This document shows, piece after piece, positions 47,010 to 58,636 of a DNA stretch of 64,000 nt. The notes beneath the pieces were generated by a model. It was not told the origin of the DNA and did no database searches. It saw only the letters and a program-made list of their open reading frames with translations. The position numbers and the translations under genes are program-made. The DNA is taken from positions 432,987 through 496,986 of the forward strand of contig MNCI01024945.1 in assembly GCA_015680685.1 (NCBI GenBank), read 5' to 3'. This DNA comes from Gnetum montanum. Taxonomy: Eukaryota; Streptophyta; Gnetopsida; Gnetales; Gnetaceae. The stretch's first letter is position 1. Each line of letters begins with the position of its first letter.

Positions 47010-48420
47010 GAAAACAACCCTAGAAGAGATAGAACATATCCTAGAATAAGGAGGACCTTAAGGCCTAGGGCCTTCTCTAAACCTAGAAAATATGAATTAA
47101 GGGACCATAGGGGAAGATATAGAAGCCATGGCAATTGTCCTAGTTCACCATCTTTCTCTTCATTTTCAACATCTAGTTCTAACAAAGATGAACATAGATA
47201 TAGAGATAAAGCTCCACTAAGGGGTCAAGATGGAGATAGAAATAAAATGTAAAGGCAAGATGAAAAACATCAAAGTGAGCATAGATGAGATCATCACTAT
47301 CAAACAAATAGAAATAGATATTATTACCTTGACATGTCTAATGAAGATGAACTCTTCTTAGCTACTAGGAGCATGATTCAAATCAGGAAGGTAATTCAAT
47401 AGCTCATAGGCTTCAAAAGAAAAGCCACATCAAATGGCTTGATATGAATAAAATTCCTAGATTTAAGGGAGGCTATAATTCTTATCCCCAACATCATTTA
47501 CAAGCCTTCCATGATGCCTGTTCCATATAAAATATTAAAAGTAAGTGGCAAAAGCTTAAGCTCTTCCCTAGGATAGTAATAAAAGAAGTTGAAAGTTGGT
47601 ATAGTTCATTAGAAATAGATTCAATCCATCACTGGTTGACAATGCTTGAGCTCTTTAACAAAAAATACCAAACCTATGGGTGTCCAATTTAAGAAAATAA
47701 ATCTAAGGGTAAAAGCAAGAAAATCATGAATCCTTGGATGTAGCCTTGTACAGATACTATTCTCTACTACATAGATGTCGAAGCCATGGTTTTTCTCAAA
47801 AATAGAAACTTCCATCCATCATAGATGAGCTTCATAATAAAATGAGGAAGTTCCTTAGGATCTATGCAAAAGGAAAATTATCCCAATTGAGGGCCCATCA
47901 GATACAAAGGCTAGTTGAATAGGTGGAAAAGAAAGAAGGAGAGCTATGTACAAAGGAAAGTGTATAGGAATATAACTAGGATCCATTCCTTTACAAAAAA
48001 GAGGTTTATATTTATGATTAAGAAAAAGAAGAAGCTCTTGATGAGTTTGTTTCACATAAAACCTTGCCAATACAAATGTCTATCACTAAGATTGAAGTAA
48101 GGGTAGATACAATGTGGGAGTTGATGAGTGAAAAATTTATAGCCAACTTGAAAATCATAGAGGAAAAGGTAAAGAAAAAAGGATTAAGTGATCAAAACAA
48201 GAAGAGGAAAAAGAATAAGGAATTAGGTAAGGACACTTATTAGGAAAAAGGAAAATTAGCTATAGTAGAAGAGGTTTCAAACTTAGGTATAGAAGAGGAT
48301 GATGGATGTAACATCTACCAATATGGACATCCAAAGGGTTATTGCTTAGTTATGTTACCGCTACAAGAGTTTTAGACTTTTTTTAAAAAAAATTCCAAGT
48401 TTGTAGAAAAGAAAATGTCT
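47010..48420 (+). pseudogene. Gag of TE7 (Athila-like)
   Basis: No clear start codon; the N-terminal part before about 47010 is missing or unreadable. An Arg/Ser-rich segment (RDHRGRYRSHG, SPSFSSFSTSSS) is followed by the core (YPQHHLQAFHDAC, KLKLFPRIVIKE) and a Lys-rich region with RAHQIQRLVE. The zinc knuckle remnant at about 48310 reads NIYQYGHPKGYCL, with most Cys lost. Stops are present but fewer than in TE8. Confidence 0.65.
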
Positions 48421-49420
48421 AGGAGATTGGCTTACCCACAAGGTAATTATATATATTCCTATAACCAATAGTACTATCTTAGTTGGACTCCTTATCAACC
48501 TCAAGACTACTATCAATGATAGTGAAAAAATCCATAGTCATGGGGGATGTCATCAACAAACCAAAAATGCCCTTGTTGCCAATCAGACCCTTATGGATAC
48601 TATGTTCAATAACCTATTTTTCCAAATGGTTCTACTTTGCCTCAAATCACTACTACTACTCTGTTGAATATCATCAACTCATAACATCTCTTGTGAGACT
48701 ACCATCCCATGCCTCTCATCATATGTCACATCCTTAACAATCTCATACTTCCCTCCATCATGTGTCACCACTAACAATGTAGGAAGGATTGGCACCATAA
48801 CCTCAATAGAATGCAACTTGTGCTATGAACATATAAGTAAATGAAAATGTTAGGAGATCTCAACAAAATTTTTAGAAACATCCTTTCTTTACGATAGTTT
48901 CCACACATGTGAATTAAACTTGTAGACCTACTAGCTCATCGAAACTAAAACAATGCTAATTTGGTGCAACACCCTTCCTCACAAAAACAATGTCTCCCAA
49001 TCCTATGCAAGAGTCAACAACCATTACCACTCTAACAAAAAACATAAAAGATGAACCTATCACTATGGAGAGACCAAAAACTCCATGCATTAGTAATAAT
49101 GTTAAAGGATGTAATTATGGGCCAAAAGTTCAAAGTGTTAACATGATCCATATACCAACCCACAACAAACTTAAGGAACAAGTTTGTATGCAAAAACAAG
49201 TCTGCAAAATAGCCACTAAAAAAAAGACACCCATTGGCTCGAAAATGAAAATACAAAACCATTTAAAAGATGCATGAAAACCTTTAATCCACTCACTAGT
49301 TCTTGTCCTAAGAAAATGAACCAAGCAAAGAACTTAGAGAAGAACATCTTACACTCTGACTATACACCAAAAAAAGATGTTAAATAAGGAGACATAATAA
49401 CTAAAATAGAAAATAATTAA
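48421..49420 (+). pseudogene. Gag tail and protease-RT linker remnant of TE7
   Basis: A Tyr/Pro/Gln-rich stretch like the gag tail of TE10 is followed by a 95-codon frame at 48990-49277 (MSPNPMQESTT). Its end, near IATKKKTPIGSK, aligns by nucleotide with the protease-RT linker of TE10 at about 58570-58650. The protease core itself is not seen. RT, RNase H and integrase are absent, so an internal deletion joined the linker to the non-coding block. Confidence 0.5.
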
Positions 49421-49634
49421 GGAAACATTTTTGGATTACTTAAAAAGAAAACACCTTCTAGTCTAGCTAAAGATATGTTTCCAAATGATTGAACCATGAT
49501 TATCATCAAATTTAAATATGCTACTGAGCAAAAGATTAAGTCATTAAAGATGACAATCGAAAACTTATGATGTATAACCAATGAAATTTGTAGTCCATTT
49601 TCTGAATGCTCACCCATGAGTTTACTCATGGGAA

Positions 49635-49728
49635 AGATGCCCCATCTTGAATCAAGAACTAATAAGTGCAATTTCACTTTNGAGATGCCCCATCTTGAAT
49701 CAAGAACTAATAAGTGCAATTTCACTTT
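49635..49728. other. Assembly artefact: 46-bp direct repeat around an N
   Basis: The 46 bp at 49635-49680 recur exactly at 49683-49728, on the two sides of the single N at 49681. This looks like two overlapping contig ends that were not merged. Confidence 0.8.
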
Positions 49729-49739
49729 TTTTTTACAAT

Positions 49740-51868
49740 TTTTTATCATTTTTCTATTTTTTCAAAATAATTTCAATTCTTAATATGTTTTTCATTTTTT
49801 GTTATTTTTATTTTCTTTATAATTTTCTCTTTTCTTGAGTCATTTTCTTTATGTTTTATGGAAGACTACTATGTTTTTGTTAATAATATTGTGAATCATG
49901 ATGTATAAGTCAATACCATATGTTAGGTCTTTGTCCTATGCTATCAAGATGATTGGGTAAATAATTGTATGAAGTAGTGAGACCACATCATCCATCCCTT
50001 TAGTTTCTCTAAATGAAATTTCTTTTTGATGAAAGCAAGATGGTTCTTCTCACATAAAACTAAAATTAATTCATCATCATTATGCTTGGAGGAAAAGGGG
50101 AAAGACCAAGTGGGAATGAGAAAAAGATGTAACCTCAAGGGGATTTGTTGGATTCTCTTCTTTACTTCCTTCTTGTGGCCTATGACTCCTCATGAAACAT
50201 ATCATCACTCCTATCATCATCCAATAAATAGGAAGCATGTGCTTTCATGGTGTGGTTTCCTTAAAAAAAGAAAAAGAAAGAGAAACAAACAAATAATAAC
50301 ACACACAAAAAGAGAGAGAGAAAAACAATGGGAATTCAAAACACATCCCTTAGACATAATAATGGACACTAGCTATGGGTGCTAGAAAGACATGTTAACC
50401 ATTCGTAAAGGGACCCCTCTAAATAAGGTCTTTTCTCCATTCCTTATTTTCTTTTCTTCTCTTTTTGGAGTGATGTTCATTCTCTGTGATTGTTATGGAC
50501 TCATGATGGTAGGCAAGAAGGAACACGTCAATGCAAGGCTACTATTAATAGTATGGACATGGTCTAAAACTTGGATGAATAGGTATTATGGTCATTTTAA
50601 TCACAATTGATACAAGAAAATATTTTAGACATGGTTAAGTATCTTACATTCCAATCTTTGCAATCCCTTCTCATCCAATTATTCACCTCACAATTGCATG
50701 CAATTATGTACCTAATGATTTTACATAGTATCGTGTAGGATCTTAACCAAGGTATTTTTATGTTGTTTGAAACAAAGGCATGATCTAAATTTATCTTCTA
50801 GAATGCCCAAAAAAATCTATAAAAGTGGTTATGCAAGGGCATTATGGCAAGAGCCTACTTTGGGGAGGACCCACTTACATAGCTTTTGTTGATCATGGCT
50901 CTAAACCAAACCTCACATCTTCAAGAACATCATGGATAGCTTTTCTAAATTTATGCATGATTTTGTAATTAATTTCTCATCAATTTTGAGTTAAATTTAA
51001 TTATTTTACATTGAAATTTCCTCTAAATTAAAAATCTCTTGACCATCTTAGAACTAGACATTTGGTTTTAATTATTCAAAAACTTGTGCACTTTTAAAGT
51101 TAAGCTCATTTATGATGGGGGGTGTTAAGGATGTAAGGATGGCATTTTTGACATTTTTCTAGTATCCCATTTTCAAACATTATGATGACTAATAGTAATA
51201 ATAATAAAAATAATGCAAACAACTTAATGATTTTATTTACCTTAGAGCCTTGGAGAGCATTATTATGAATTCACCTTGAGCATAAATGCTAATTTTTTTT
51301 GAATTTTGAGCTAACTAAGAGATTCAAGAAAGGTTAATCATTACAGAAAAAATTACCAAAATTGATGTTGATCCTTTGGTAATTACAAGTGATGCTAAAA
51401 TAAAAGCCTAAGGTTGAAGGTCTTTCACAAGGCAAGAAAAAGAGGCCAAAAGAAAGATAGAGGAGGATATGCCCATGGATAAATAGTAGCACATACATAG
51501 ATTAAAGCTCAAACATCATATGTTTGCTAGACCCATGGAACAATTAGAAGAAATTTCAATCCATCATTCAAAAATGTTTTGCATAAAAAGAGAAGCATCA
51601 ACATAACAATCAAGTTTGGAAAGACTATCACTACTATGGAAATAAGAAGATTCATCTTCAGCAAATTTTTTAACACCTTTATAATTTTATAAACTTTAAT
51701 GTTTGTTCAGAATCTTTGTCATTTTGTAATACATCCACTCAAATAAAACTATACAATGTGACACTCAAAGTTAATTAGTAGTTAGAATTAGTTAATAATC
51801 TCATACCTTTCCAATTTTGTATGAAGATCAATGCTATTTTGTTCACTCGAGGATGAATTTTTGGTAAG
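49740..51868 (+). other. Non-coding block of TE7
   Basis: It holds the TE7 copies of the conserved block (CATGGTGTGGTTTCC near 50247; ATTCAAAACACATCCCTTAG to AAAGACATGTTA, 50331-50397), the pyrimidine tract at 50441-50465 and the GGGCATTATGGCAAGAGCC motif (50838). From 51290 there is a lysine-rich remnant (KEAKRKIEEDMPMD near 51440), possibly the start of a lost ORF3. The 119-codon frame at 50026-50385 overlaps the conserved block and has no family resemblance. Confidence 0.5.
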
Positions 51869-51879
51869 TTGTGGGGGTA
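51869..51879 (+). other. Polypurine tract of TE7
   Basis: TTGTGGGGGTA immediately before the 3' LTR. Confidence 0.7.
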
Positions 51880-51951
51880 TGATAGAGCATGAAATAGCTA
51901 ATACATTGCATCTACGATGATGTAGATCCTACATCACATCTATGCTGTTGT

Positions 51952-51969
51952 AGATGTGACGTCACATCT
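51952..51969. promoter_or_regulatory. 18-bp perfect palindrome centred on TGACGTCA
   Basis: AGATGTGACGTCACATCT in the U3 part of the LTR, 103 bp before the TATA box. TGACGTCA is the classic plant bZIP (TGA-type) target. The matching site in the 5' LTR (about 31060) is decayed. Confidence 0.6.
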
Positions 51970-52071
51970 GCGTTGTAGCATCCCCTACTACAATGCTTCT
52001 GTGTTGTAGCATCCCCTAGTACATCACATCTACTATGTTGTAAATGTGATAGCACAATTATAATAAATGCC

Positions 52072-52079
52072 TATAAATA
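52072..52079 (+). promoter_or_regulatory. TATA box of TE7 3' LTR
   Basis: TATAAATA in CCTATAAATACAAG; same position as 31178 in the other LTR. Confidence 0.65.
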
Positions 52080-52789
52080 CAAGACTTAAACCATGTATTT
52101 GATACCTTTTGATTTAGAAATAATCAATGAGTACTTGCAATGTGGATTTGAATCAGTTGTATAGTGTTTTATTTGAGTGGCATTGTGCTTGGATACATTT
52201 GATGATCAATAATAAGATTGAGATTAATTCATATTCATTGTAGTACTTTGACTTAGAATAGATTTACTTTTCATGAAATTTACTTTCCATGTACTTAATA
52301 TTTACATTTTCATTCATGTTAATTAATTGGTGGAATGAGCATGACTAGTTTCAAGTGTAAACATGTCTTCACTTGGTAATCCCAATACTCTTATTGCTTG
52401 ATTCATCTAGAGGCATAATGCTTGGTAATACTAGTAGTGGATATGTGGGTTCAAGATGTGTACGGCAAGCTAAAAATGAACACTCATTTCCCTTAGCCTA
52501 GTTTAGAACTTATCTTCCTATTGTTAATTAGGTTAAATAATTAATTTCTTTATTATTATTAAGATTAGCATAAGGTTACAACAACTTCAATTATCATATG
52601 CCTCACTTTATACTAAATCATATGTGACAAAGCTACCATTAATTCAAGTTGGAAGATAGGGTCTTACAATCAATGCTTAACAATCTAGATGCCACAACTA
52701 GTTCCATCCATGGAATTCAACCAGAATGTGCATGAATGCTTGTGATTTGTATAGTTGGGTGTAGGGGGTACACACTCCTCATCACCATT

Positions 52790-54476
52790 GAGTAAATCGT
52801 TACCAAGTTGAAGTGAAAAACTAGCATCCATCACACTAGCATCAACATGAGAAAAATTACTACCATCAACAAGGTAAACCTCACGCTTACCTCTTCATGG
52901 CCTCTACCATCCAATTTTAGTTCAACTTGATCTTCAACATGTGGCTATCCAATATCATTAAAGCTTGAATTTTCAAGATCCCAAATAGAAGTTCATAATT
53001 CCAATGGCTTCTCCTCTTCAAAGGAATCATCAACAAGATCTTCATCCTATTTTGGAGGTCCCAGATCAAAAGATAAACTCTTCTCCATGGCTTTAACATT
53101 TTTTTCATCAAAAACACCATCAAAGAAATCATTCTTCCACATACCTTATCTAGAAGACTCCCCTATCTCCCATGAGATAGCCTCAACTTGGTTTAGAACC
53201 TTCTTTCCCTTGCCATAAGGTACACAACAACTAAAAAACATATGAGAGTCATTCCTAATCACTCTTTGGGCTTGGATCCTTCACCTCCCATGACTCATGA
53301 GATAGGAACTCTTTTTGATTAGTAGCATACACCATCTTAGACCTTGAAGATTGTTTGATCCCTTTGATAAAGTCCTTGGTTTTATTCCTTAAAACCTTGG
53401 AGTATTGAGCACTCATTTGCTCTATAAGAGATACTTAAGAACTCATTTTCTCGTTAATCTCGACTTCATCAAATATTTTTTCTTCCTCATTTCCTTGATC
53501 AACATTTACATTTCTCATAAAAATGCAAGACTTAATTTCTGTTTCCTCTTCAGTCATAAGAAGTCTACCTTCATTGTAGGATTCTTCCTTTTCTAAGATC
53601 TAGAATTTCTTTTTCTTGGAAACCTTTGACTTATTACACTCCCATTGTTTGTATGCCTTTTCACCACAATGGAAGCCTTAAAGGTTGGAGGCATAACCAT
53701 ATCCTTAACCATTCCCTATCTTGGAGTAGTCCTTCTTGGAACCTTTTCCCTCCTTATATTTCTCTTGCTTCTCATTGGTGTCTTCCTTGGCATTTCCATT
53801 ATCCTTGGCTCCTTTCACACTTTTAAAAACTTTGGAGTTCTTTTTTTTAGAAGATTTATGACATCTAGTGTAGCTTTCAAGTTTCTTTTCACTCTTAAGA
53901 TCTAATTCAAAAGCCTCATCTAATGTTTCAGGCTCATAGAAGACTAGCTCTTATTGATGCTTCCTTTTTAAGTCCTCCTTGAAAGTTAGATGCTTTTCAT
54001 AATCATCCCAATGATCTTTTGCAAGCTAGAGACACTTATAAAAATTCATGTAGTAGTCCTTCATACTTTTATTACCTTACCTTAGGTACTTCAATTTTTG
54101 GATGACCTCCTATCTCCAATGAGTCTTCTGAAATTTTTTCTTGAACATGAATTGCGTTTAAAGACCAATCCTTGATAGGAGTACCATTGTTCACCTTGTA
54201 AGAATGAATTTCCTTCTCCCACCATACAATTTCTATGCCTTCCAATTTGGTTTCAAAAAAAGACACCTTTTGATGATTTTCCACATCTTCAAGTTGAAAG
54301 TAATTTTTAATCATTTGCAACCAAGATAGAAAAGATTCAATTCCTTCCATGCCATTGAAGGATTTAACTTCAACATGAGGCATCATTGAAGCATGTCTGA
54401 AATCTTTCACATGAGTGACTTTAACTCCTTCACCTTGCTTTCTTTCAGGCTTAGAGGAAAGTTCCTTTTTCCATTT
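52790..54476 (-). pseudogene. Gag and start of acidic ORF of TE6
   Basis: Reading the minus strand: gag N-terminal core at 54410-54072 (VEVKSFNGMEGIESFLSWLQ, FETKLEGIEIVWWE), the form of chromovirus gag proteins; then YYMNFYKCL, HWDDYEKHL, a TLDEAFELDLK segment and a lysine-rich part (54070-53700). A decayed zinc knuckle GFHCGEKAYKQWEC (about 53690-53640) has lost its first Cys and its His. RLLMTEEETEI follows. Beyond about 53400 the sequence is acidic and unrecognised, ending at TE7 in a segment VDGSNFSHVDASVMDASFSL that continues in phase at 31008. The plus-strand frames at 53626-53905 are shadows. Confidence 0.65.
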
Positions 54477-55314
54477 TGATGAGCCGCAATATCAGGTCTA
54501 GGATATCAAGTTTGCGATATCAAATCCTACCAAGTAATATCAGACATCGAATGTAAAAACCTATCTCGTTGGCTATAAATAAGAGGTGGGCACACTTGGT
54601 TTGGTAATAGGTTAATAAGTTAGTTACTCCCTTACCCAAAATTTTATTGTTTTTCCTTTCTAGAGTTAGAATTATTTTTGAGTGTCCGTAGTAGAAGTCA
54701 TAGAGTAAATGAATCTTTATTCAAGCATTGTGTACCTAAGCACACCTTGTGTCTGAAAATAAAGGCAAACTTTGTGATAAACCTTGCAACATTTAGAATA
54801 GATTATTTATTGCATTTAATGTTATTTACAGTTTTTTAATGCTTTCACTAGTTAATTGGTTGGTTTTATTGATTGGTTAATTTTCCCAAGTAAACACACT
54901 CAATATGACCACTTTGAGCATACGTGGAACACTTGGTAACCTAGTAATGATTAGCATTTGGTAATCCCAGTAATGTTACACTAGTTCAGGATGTGTATGG
55001 AGAGTGGGAATGGATGCTGGTGTTAGGACTAGTTAGAACCTAGTTAATTAGTTAGATTAAATTAGTTACTTAATTATTTCCTTTCTCCCTTTTTAGCACC
55101 AGGACATAAAACATAAAAAACATAAAAATCATATACCTCAAGTTTACTTAACCATGCAATCATGCCATACAAGTAAGCTTGGGAAGACAACAATCATCTA
55201 ATCCATCCTTGTTTGGTAAAGGCACATAAGCACTTAGTCCTTGGATTTCGACCAGATCATCTATAAATGCTCATATTTATATGGTTGGGCATAGGGGTAC
55301 CTCACCGCTCATCA
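54477..55314 (+). repeat. 5' LTR of TE10
   Basis: 838 bp, starting TGATGAGCCGCAATATC and ending CTCACCGCTCATCA. TATAAATA at 54574-54581 and AATAAA at 54758-54763 give a promoter and a candidate polyadenylation signal. Confidence 0.9.
54574..54581 (+). promoter_or_regulatory. TATA box of TE10 5' LTR
   Basis: TATAAATA in GGCTATAAATAAGAGG; conserved in the 3' LTR (63242) and in TE1. Confidence 0.7.
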
Positions 55315-55334
55315 TTGACACCGTTGTCGAGGAC
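55315..55334 (+). other. Primer-binding site of TE10
   Basis: TTGACACCGTTGTCGAGGAC right after the LTR; four changes from the TE1 version, all G/A or C/T. Confidence 0.8.
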
Positions 55335-55454
55335 TTTGTTGTTTGTGCATTGATTAGAACTTAGGAAATCTTTCCATCATTGGAATGAACCCTTAGGGTT
55401 AGTTATCTTACAATCATCAAAAAGAGAAGAGTATTGCACACTAAATCATTAATT

Positions 55455-57930
55455 ATGTCTCCTTCTTCTTACGAAAGTGCTTCACCACCTATGTCTGATA
55501 CAATGAACAATCCAAGGCATAGAACACATGATGACCCGCCCGTGCCCTAATAGTTTCATGTGGTGTACATTCATCCCGATGAGTATATATACCAGACTTC
55601 ATCTTTATCCTCCACTAGGATGAACAATTGTATTGGAAATATTTAGAAGGTAACATAGTGTTACCTCTTGATCACTCAGTCCTAAGCATGCTTCTTTGTG
55701 CTCTCACATGAATTGGTATGCAACACTTACAGGAAAAATACATTGTGCATAAACATAACTCGAGAGAGTATCAACCCATAGAGGCACAATGTCAAAGGGA
55801 CCTACAATAGGAGAGACATTACAAATCTATGAAGGGAAAGTGGTCTCAGGATGTCCCACATGTCCTAAGTGAAAATGAGGGTGGTGAACCTACCTCAGGA
55901 GATTTTCCACAAAACATTGTTCCTTCCATTGACTTCAGTGAAGGGGTTGTGTATCAGAATCTTCACTCAACTATCCATAACCTGAATTTTGATACCAACG
56001 AACACAAAGGATTCAAAAAAGGAACACAAACACATGACAAAGATAAACATTCTAACTGTAACTGCGACCAAGGACACGACCACTGAAGAGAAGGTAGTAG
56101 GCACCATCATGGTGCTAGTCCTCCTTCCTCTTCACCTTCATCATCTCCTTGACCCTCTTCTTTAGGGTCTAAACATAGTCACAAAGGAAAAGACCCTAAG
56201 GATAATGGTAATTAAAACAAAGATCATAGAATAAATAGTCAAGAAAGTGGATGAGGGCATTCTAGAGAAATGCATCATGAAAGGAGGAAGAATAGAGAAT
56301 AGCATAGGCATCATAGATGCCATAGACAATACGATCACGATAAATCCCTACTCACTACCCGAAGTATGCTAGATATAACTAAGTCCATTAGGATTCCAAG
56401 AAGGCACCAAAAAGATAGTAGGATCAAAAGATTAGACATGATAAATATCCCACGATTTGAAGGGGGATACAACGCTAATTTTCAAAATCATCTACAGGCG
56501 TTCTATAACACATGTGCCTTGCAAAATATAGAAAATGAATGGGAAAAACTAAAGTTTTTTCCATGGACACTGATCAAAGAAGCAAAAAGCTGGTACCAGT
56601 CCTTAGAACCAGAATCCATTCGCCGATGAAGTACCATGTTAGAGTTATTCAACGATAAGTATCAAACATACTGCTAAGTGTCCAACTTGTGTAAGCAAAT
56701 CCAAGGATGGAAACAAGGAGGACACAAATCCTTGGATGCTATCATGGGCCGATAGTATGCATTATTACATCATTTCCATGGCCATGGTTACTCATAGAAG
56801 GAACAACTACGCCATCTCATAGATGGGCTTAGGTACAAAACATGAAGAACCCTTGGGACTTATGCCCAAGGAAGACTATCCAAGCTTAGAGCCCATCAAG
56901 TGCAAAGATTGTTGGAGCAAGTTGCCAAGAAGGAAGTTGAGTTAAGGAAAACAGAAAGTGCAAAGGAATATAATAGAGATCCTTCCCTTTGAAAGAAGGA
57001 AGTTAGATTTTATGAGGATGAAGAAGAGTTACTACTTAAAGAGATGGTGAATAGGAAAACTTTGCCCATTCAAAATTTCATGTCAGATGTATCAGCAAAG
57101 GAAGATCAAATGTGGGACTCCCTAGATAATAAATTTTAAATCATTCTCAAAATAGTACAGGAGTCTACAGAGCAAGGTAGTGACTGAGAGAGGAGAAAAA
57201 AGAAAGAAGCTGAATATGCTCCTTACAAAGGTAAGGGCAAAGTCATCATCATTGAAGAGGTTGTGGATTCAGACATAGACAATGATGGCAGATGTGAGAT
57301 ATGCCAATATGACCATCCTAAGGGATGTTGCCTAGTAATCTCACATTTTCAGGAGTCTAGGGTGTATGCACTAAATCCACAATTAAATAGATGGTAGGAA
57401 CCTAGAAGGTTACCTTATCCTCAAGGTAATCCAAGGCAATTTTACCAAACCTTGACATATTATCCAAGTGGAACTCCACCACAACCAAATAAACAATATC
57501 AATAGTGGCAACACCCACAATCATGGGGAATGCCACCACCATGACAATAATACTCTTACCAACAACCTAACCCACATGGATACTACGTGTAGCAGCCTAT
57601 TTCTCCACATGACTCTACTGGCCACATCACTCCTCATCCTCACTACCAAACCCACGAATACTATAGAACTCCTTCTCTTAAGGGTGATGTTCCACAAACA
57701 TACTATCCTTCTCATCCAACTGCACCTCTTCCACCCTTAGCTCTATTACCACTTACTCCAACTATGCAGGGTGAGCTCCTTTTCCAACTGCGACACCATA
57801 ATGCTACAAGGGCTATCAACCCTCAACCTACTATTAATTTAGACAACCATATAAATAAGAGACATTTCTTTAGAACCAATAGTCCAACTAAGTCTTTACA
57901 ATGACAAGCAGCTGATTCTCTAAAGGCCTC
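55455..57930 (+). pseudogene. Gag of TE10 (Athila-like)
   Basis: ATG at 55455 gives MSPSSYESASPPMS. VYIHPDEYI follows at about 55570. The frame shifts repeatedly. The basic Ser-rich stretch (SPPSSSPSSS, about 56115) leads to the capsid core at 56366-56629: IPRFEGGYNANFQNHLQAF, WEKLKFFPWTLIKEAKSWYQ. A charged region with KLRAHQVQRLLEQV and NRKTLPIQNFM follows. The zinc knuckle CEICQYDHPKGCC (57293-57331) is intact, in the C-x2-C-x3-H-x4-C form of Athila. The tail is rich in Tyr, Pro, Gln and His, with QTYYPSHP and similar repeats. Confidence 0.8.
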
Positions 57931-57949
57931 ACCATCATTCAATTCTTCG

Positions 57950-58530
57950 GAGCTTCCTTCAAACCAAAAGTTGCACCCCATGCACATGGTCATGTTAACT
58001 CACACCATAACTGATTGGATTAAAGCTTACCATCTTCGCAAGAAATTATCTAATCCTGGAAGTCCTCTTATATATTTACAAATCGTTGGGAATGAGCCTT
58101 GCAAAGCTCTTTTGGATTTAGGTTCTAGTGTTAACTTAATCTCTCAAGAAATGTATAAAGCCTAGCACCTACCTCCACTAAAAAAGAGTAACATTCATTT
58201 AGAGCTAGCCAACTAGTCCATCACTATCCCATTAGAACTAGTGGAGGATATTTTCACCACTATTTTTGGATGGTCGTATCTAGCTGATTTCCTAGTGATT
58301 CAAGTCAACAACTGTAAGGGAGACTTCCCAATCATTATGGGAAGAGCATGGCTAAGCCCAATTAATGCATGTCTAGGAATACATGATCTTTCCCTAGAAA
58401 TATCAAAGGAAAATACATTTGGAAAGATTGAGAAGAAGAAAGTTCCATGCATCACATACAATGACACAAGGTGTAATTGCGTGCAAAATTCATGGTTTGT
58501 ACAACATTTAACATTGACTGCATGAAACTA
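57950..58530 (+). pseudogene. Aspartic protease of TE10
   Basis: A 64-codon frame at 57971-58165 holds NEPCKALLDLGSSVNLISQE. The active-site motif is DLG (Asp codon at 58115), the form usual in Athila. A second open part at 58241-58525 holds FLVIQVNNCKGDFPIIMGRAWL, the conserved C-terminal block. One stop and a frame change lie between. The active site looks preserved. Confidence 0.75.
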
Positions 58531-58636
58531 GTGTGCACAAATAACTAACATACAAAGATGCCTATATGCAGCAGCCACAAGATAGGAAGGCACCCAATGG
58601 CTGATAGCTGAACAAGAGAGAAATTCAACTATATGC

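Larger units (their letters stand above)
31014..52784 (+). mobile_element. TE7: Athila-like element without pol, carrying TE8
   Basis: The 5' LTR is split (31014-31355 and 46138-46717) around TE8. The interior is 46718-51879 and the 3' LTR 51880-52784. Flanking pentamers CCTTT (31009-31013) and CCATT (52785-52789) differ at one base and are the likely target-site duplication. The interior has a primer-binding site, a gag, a trace of the protease-RT linker, a conserved non-coding block and a polypurine tract, but no RT, RNase H or integrase. Confidence 0.85.
51880..52784 (+). repeat. 3' LTR of TE7
   Basis: Uninterrupted 905-bp copy from TGATAGAGCATG to CTCCTCATCA. It is the reference that shows TE8 lies inside the other copy. 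GTAGCATCCCCTA occurs twice near 51985 and 52007. Confidence 0.85.

Noticed and set aside
50026-50385. 119-codon plus-strand open frame
   Set aside because: It overlaps the non-coding block conserved in TE8 and TE10, where the frame is not kept.
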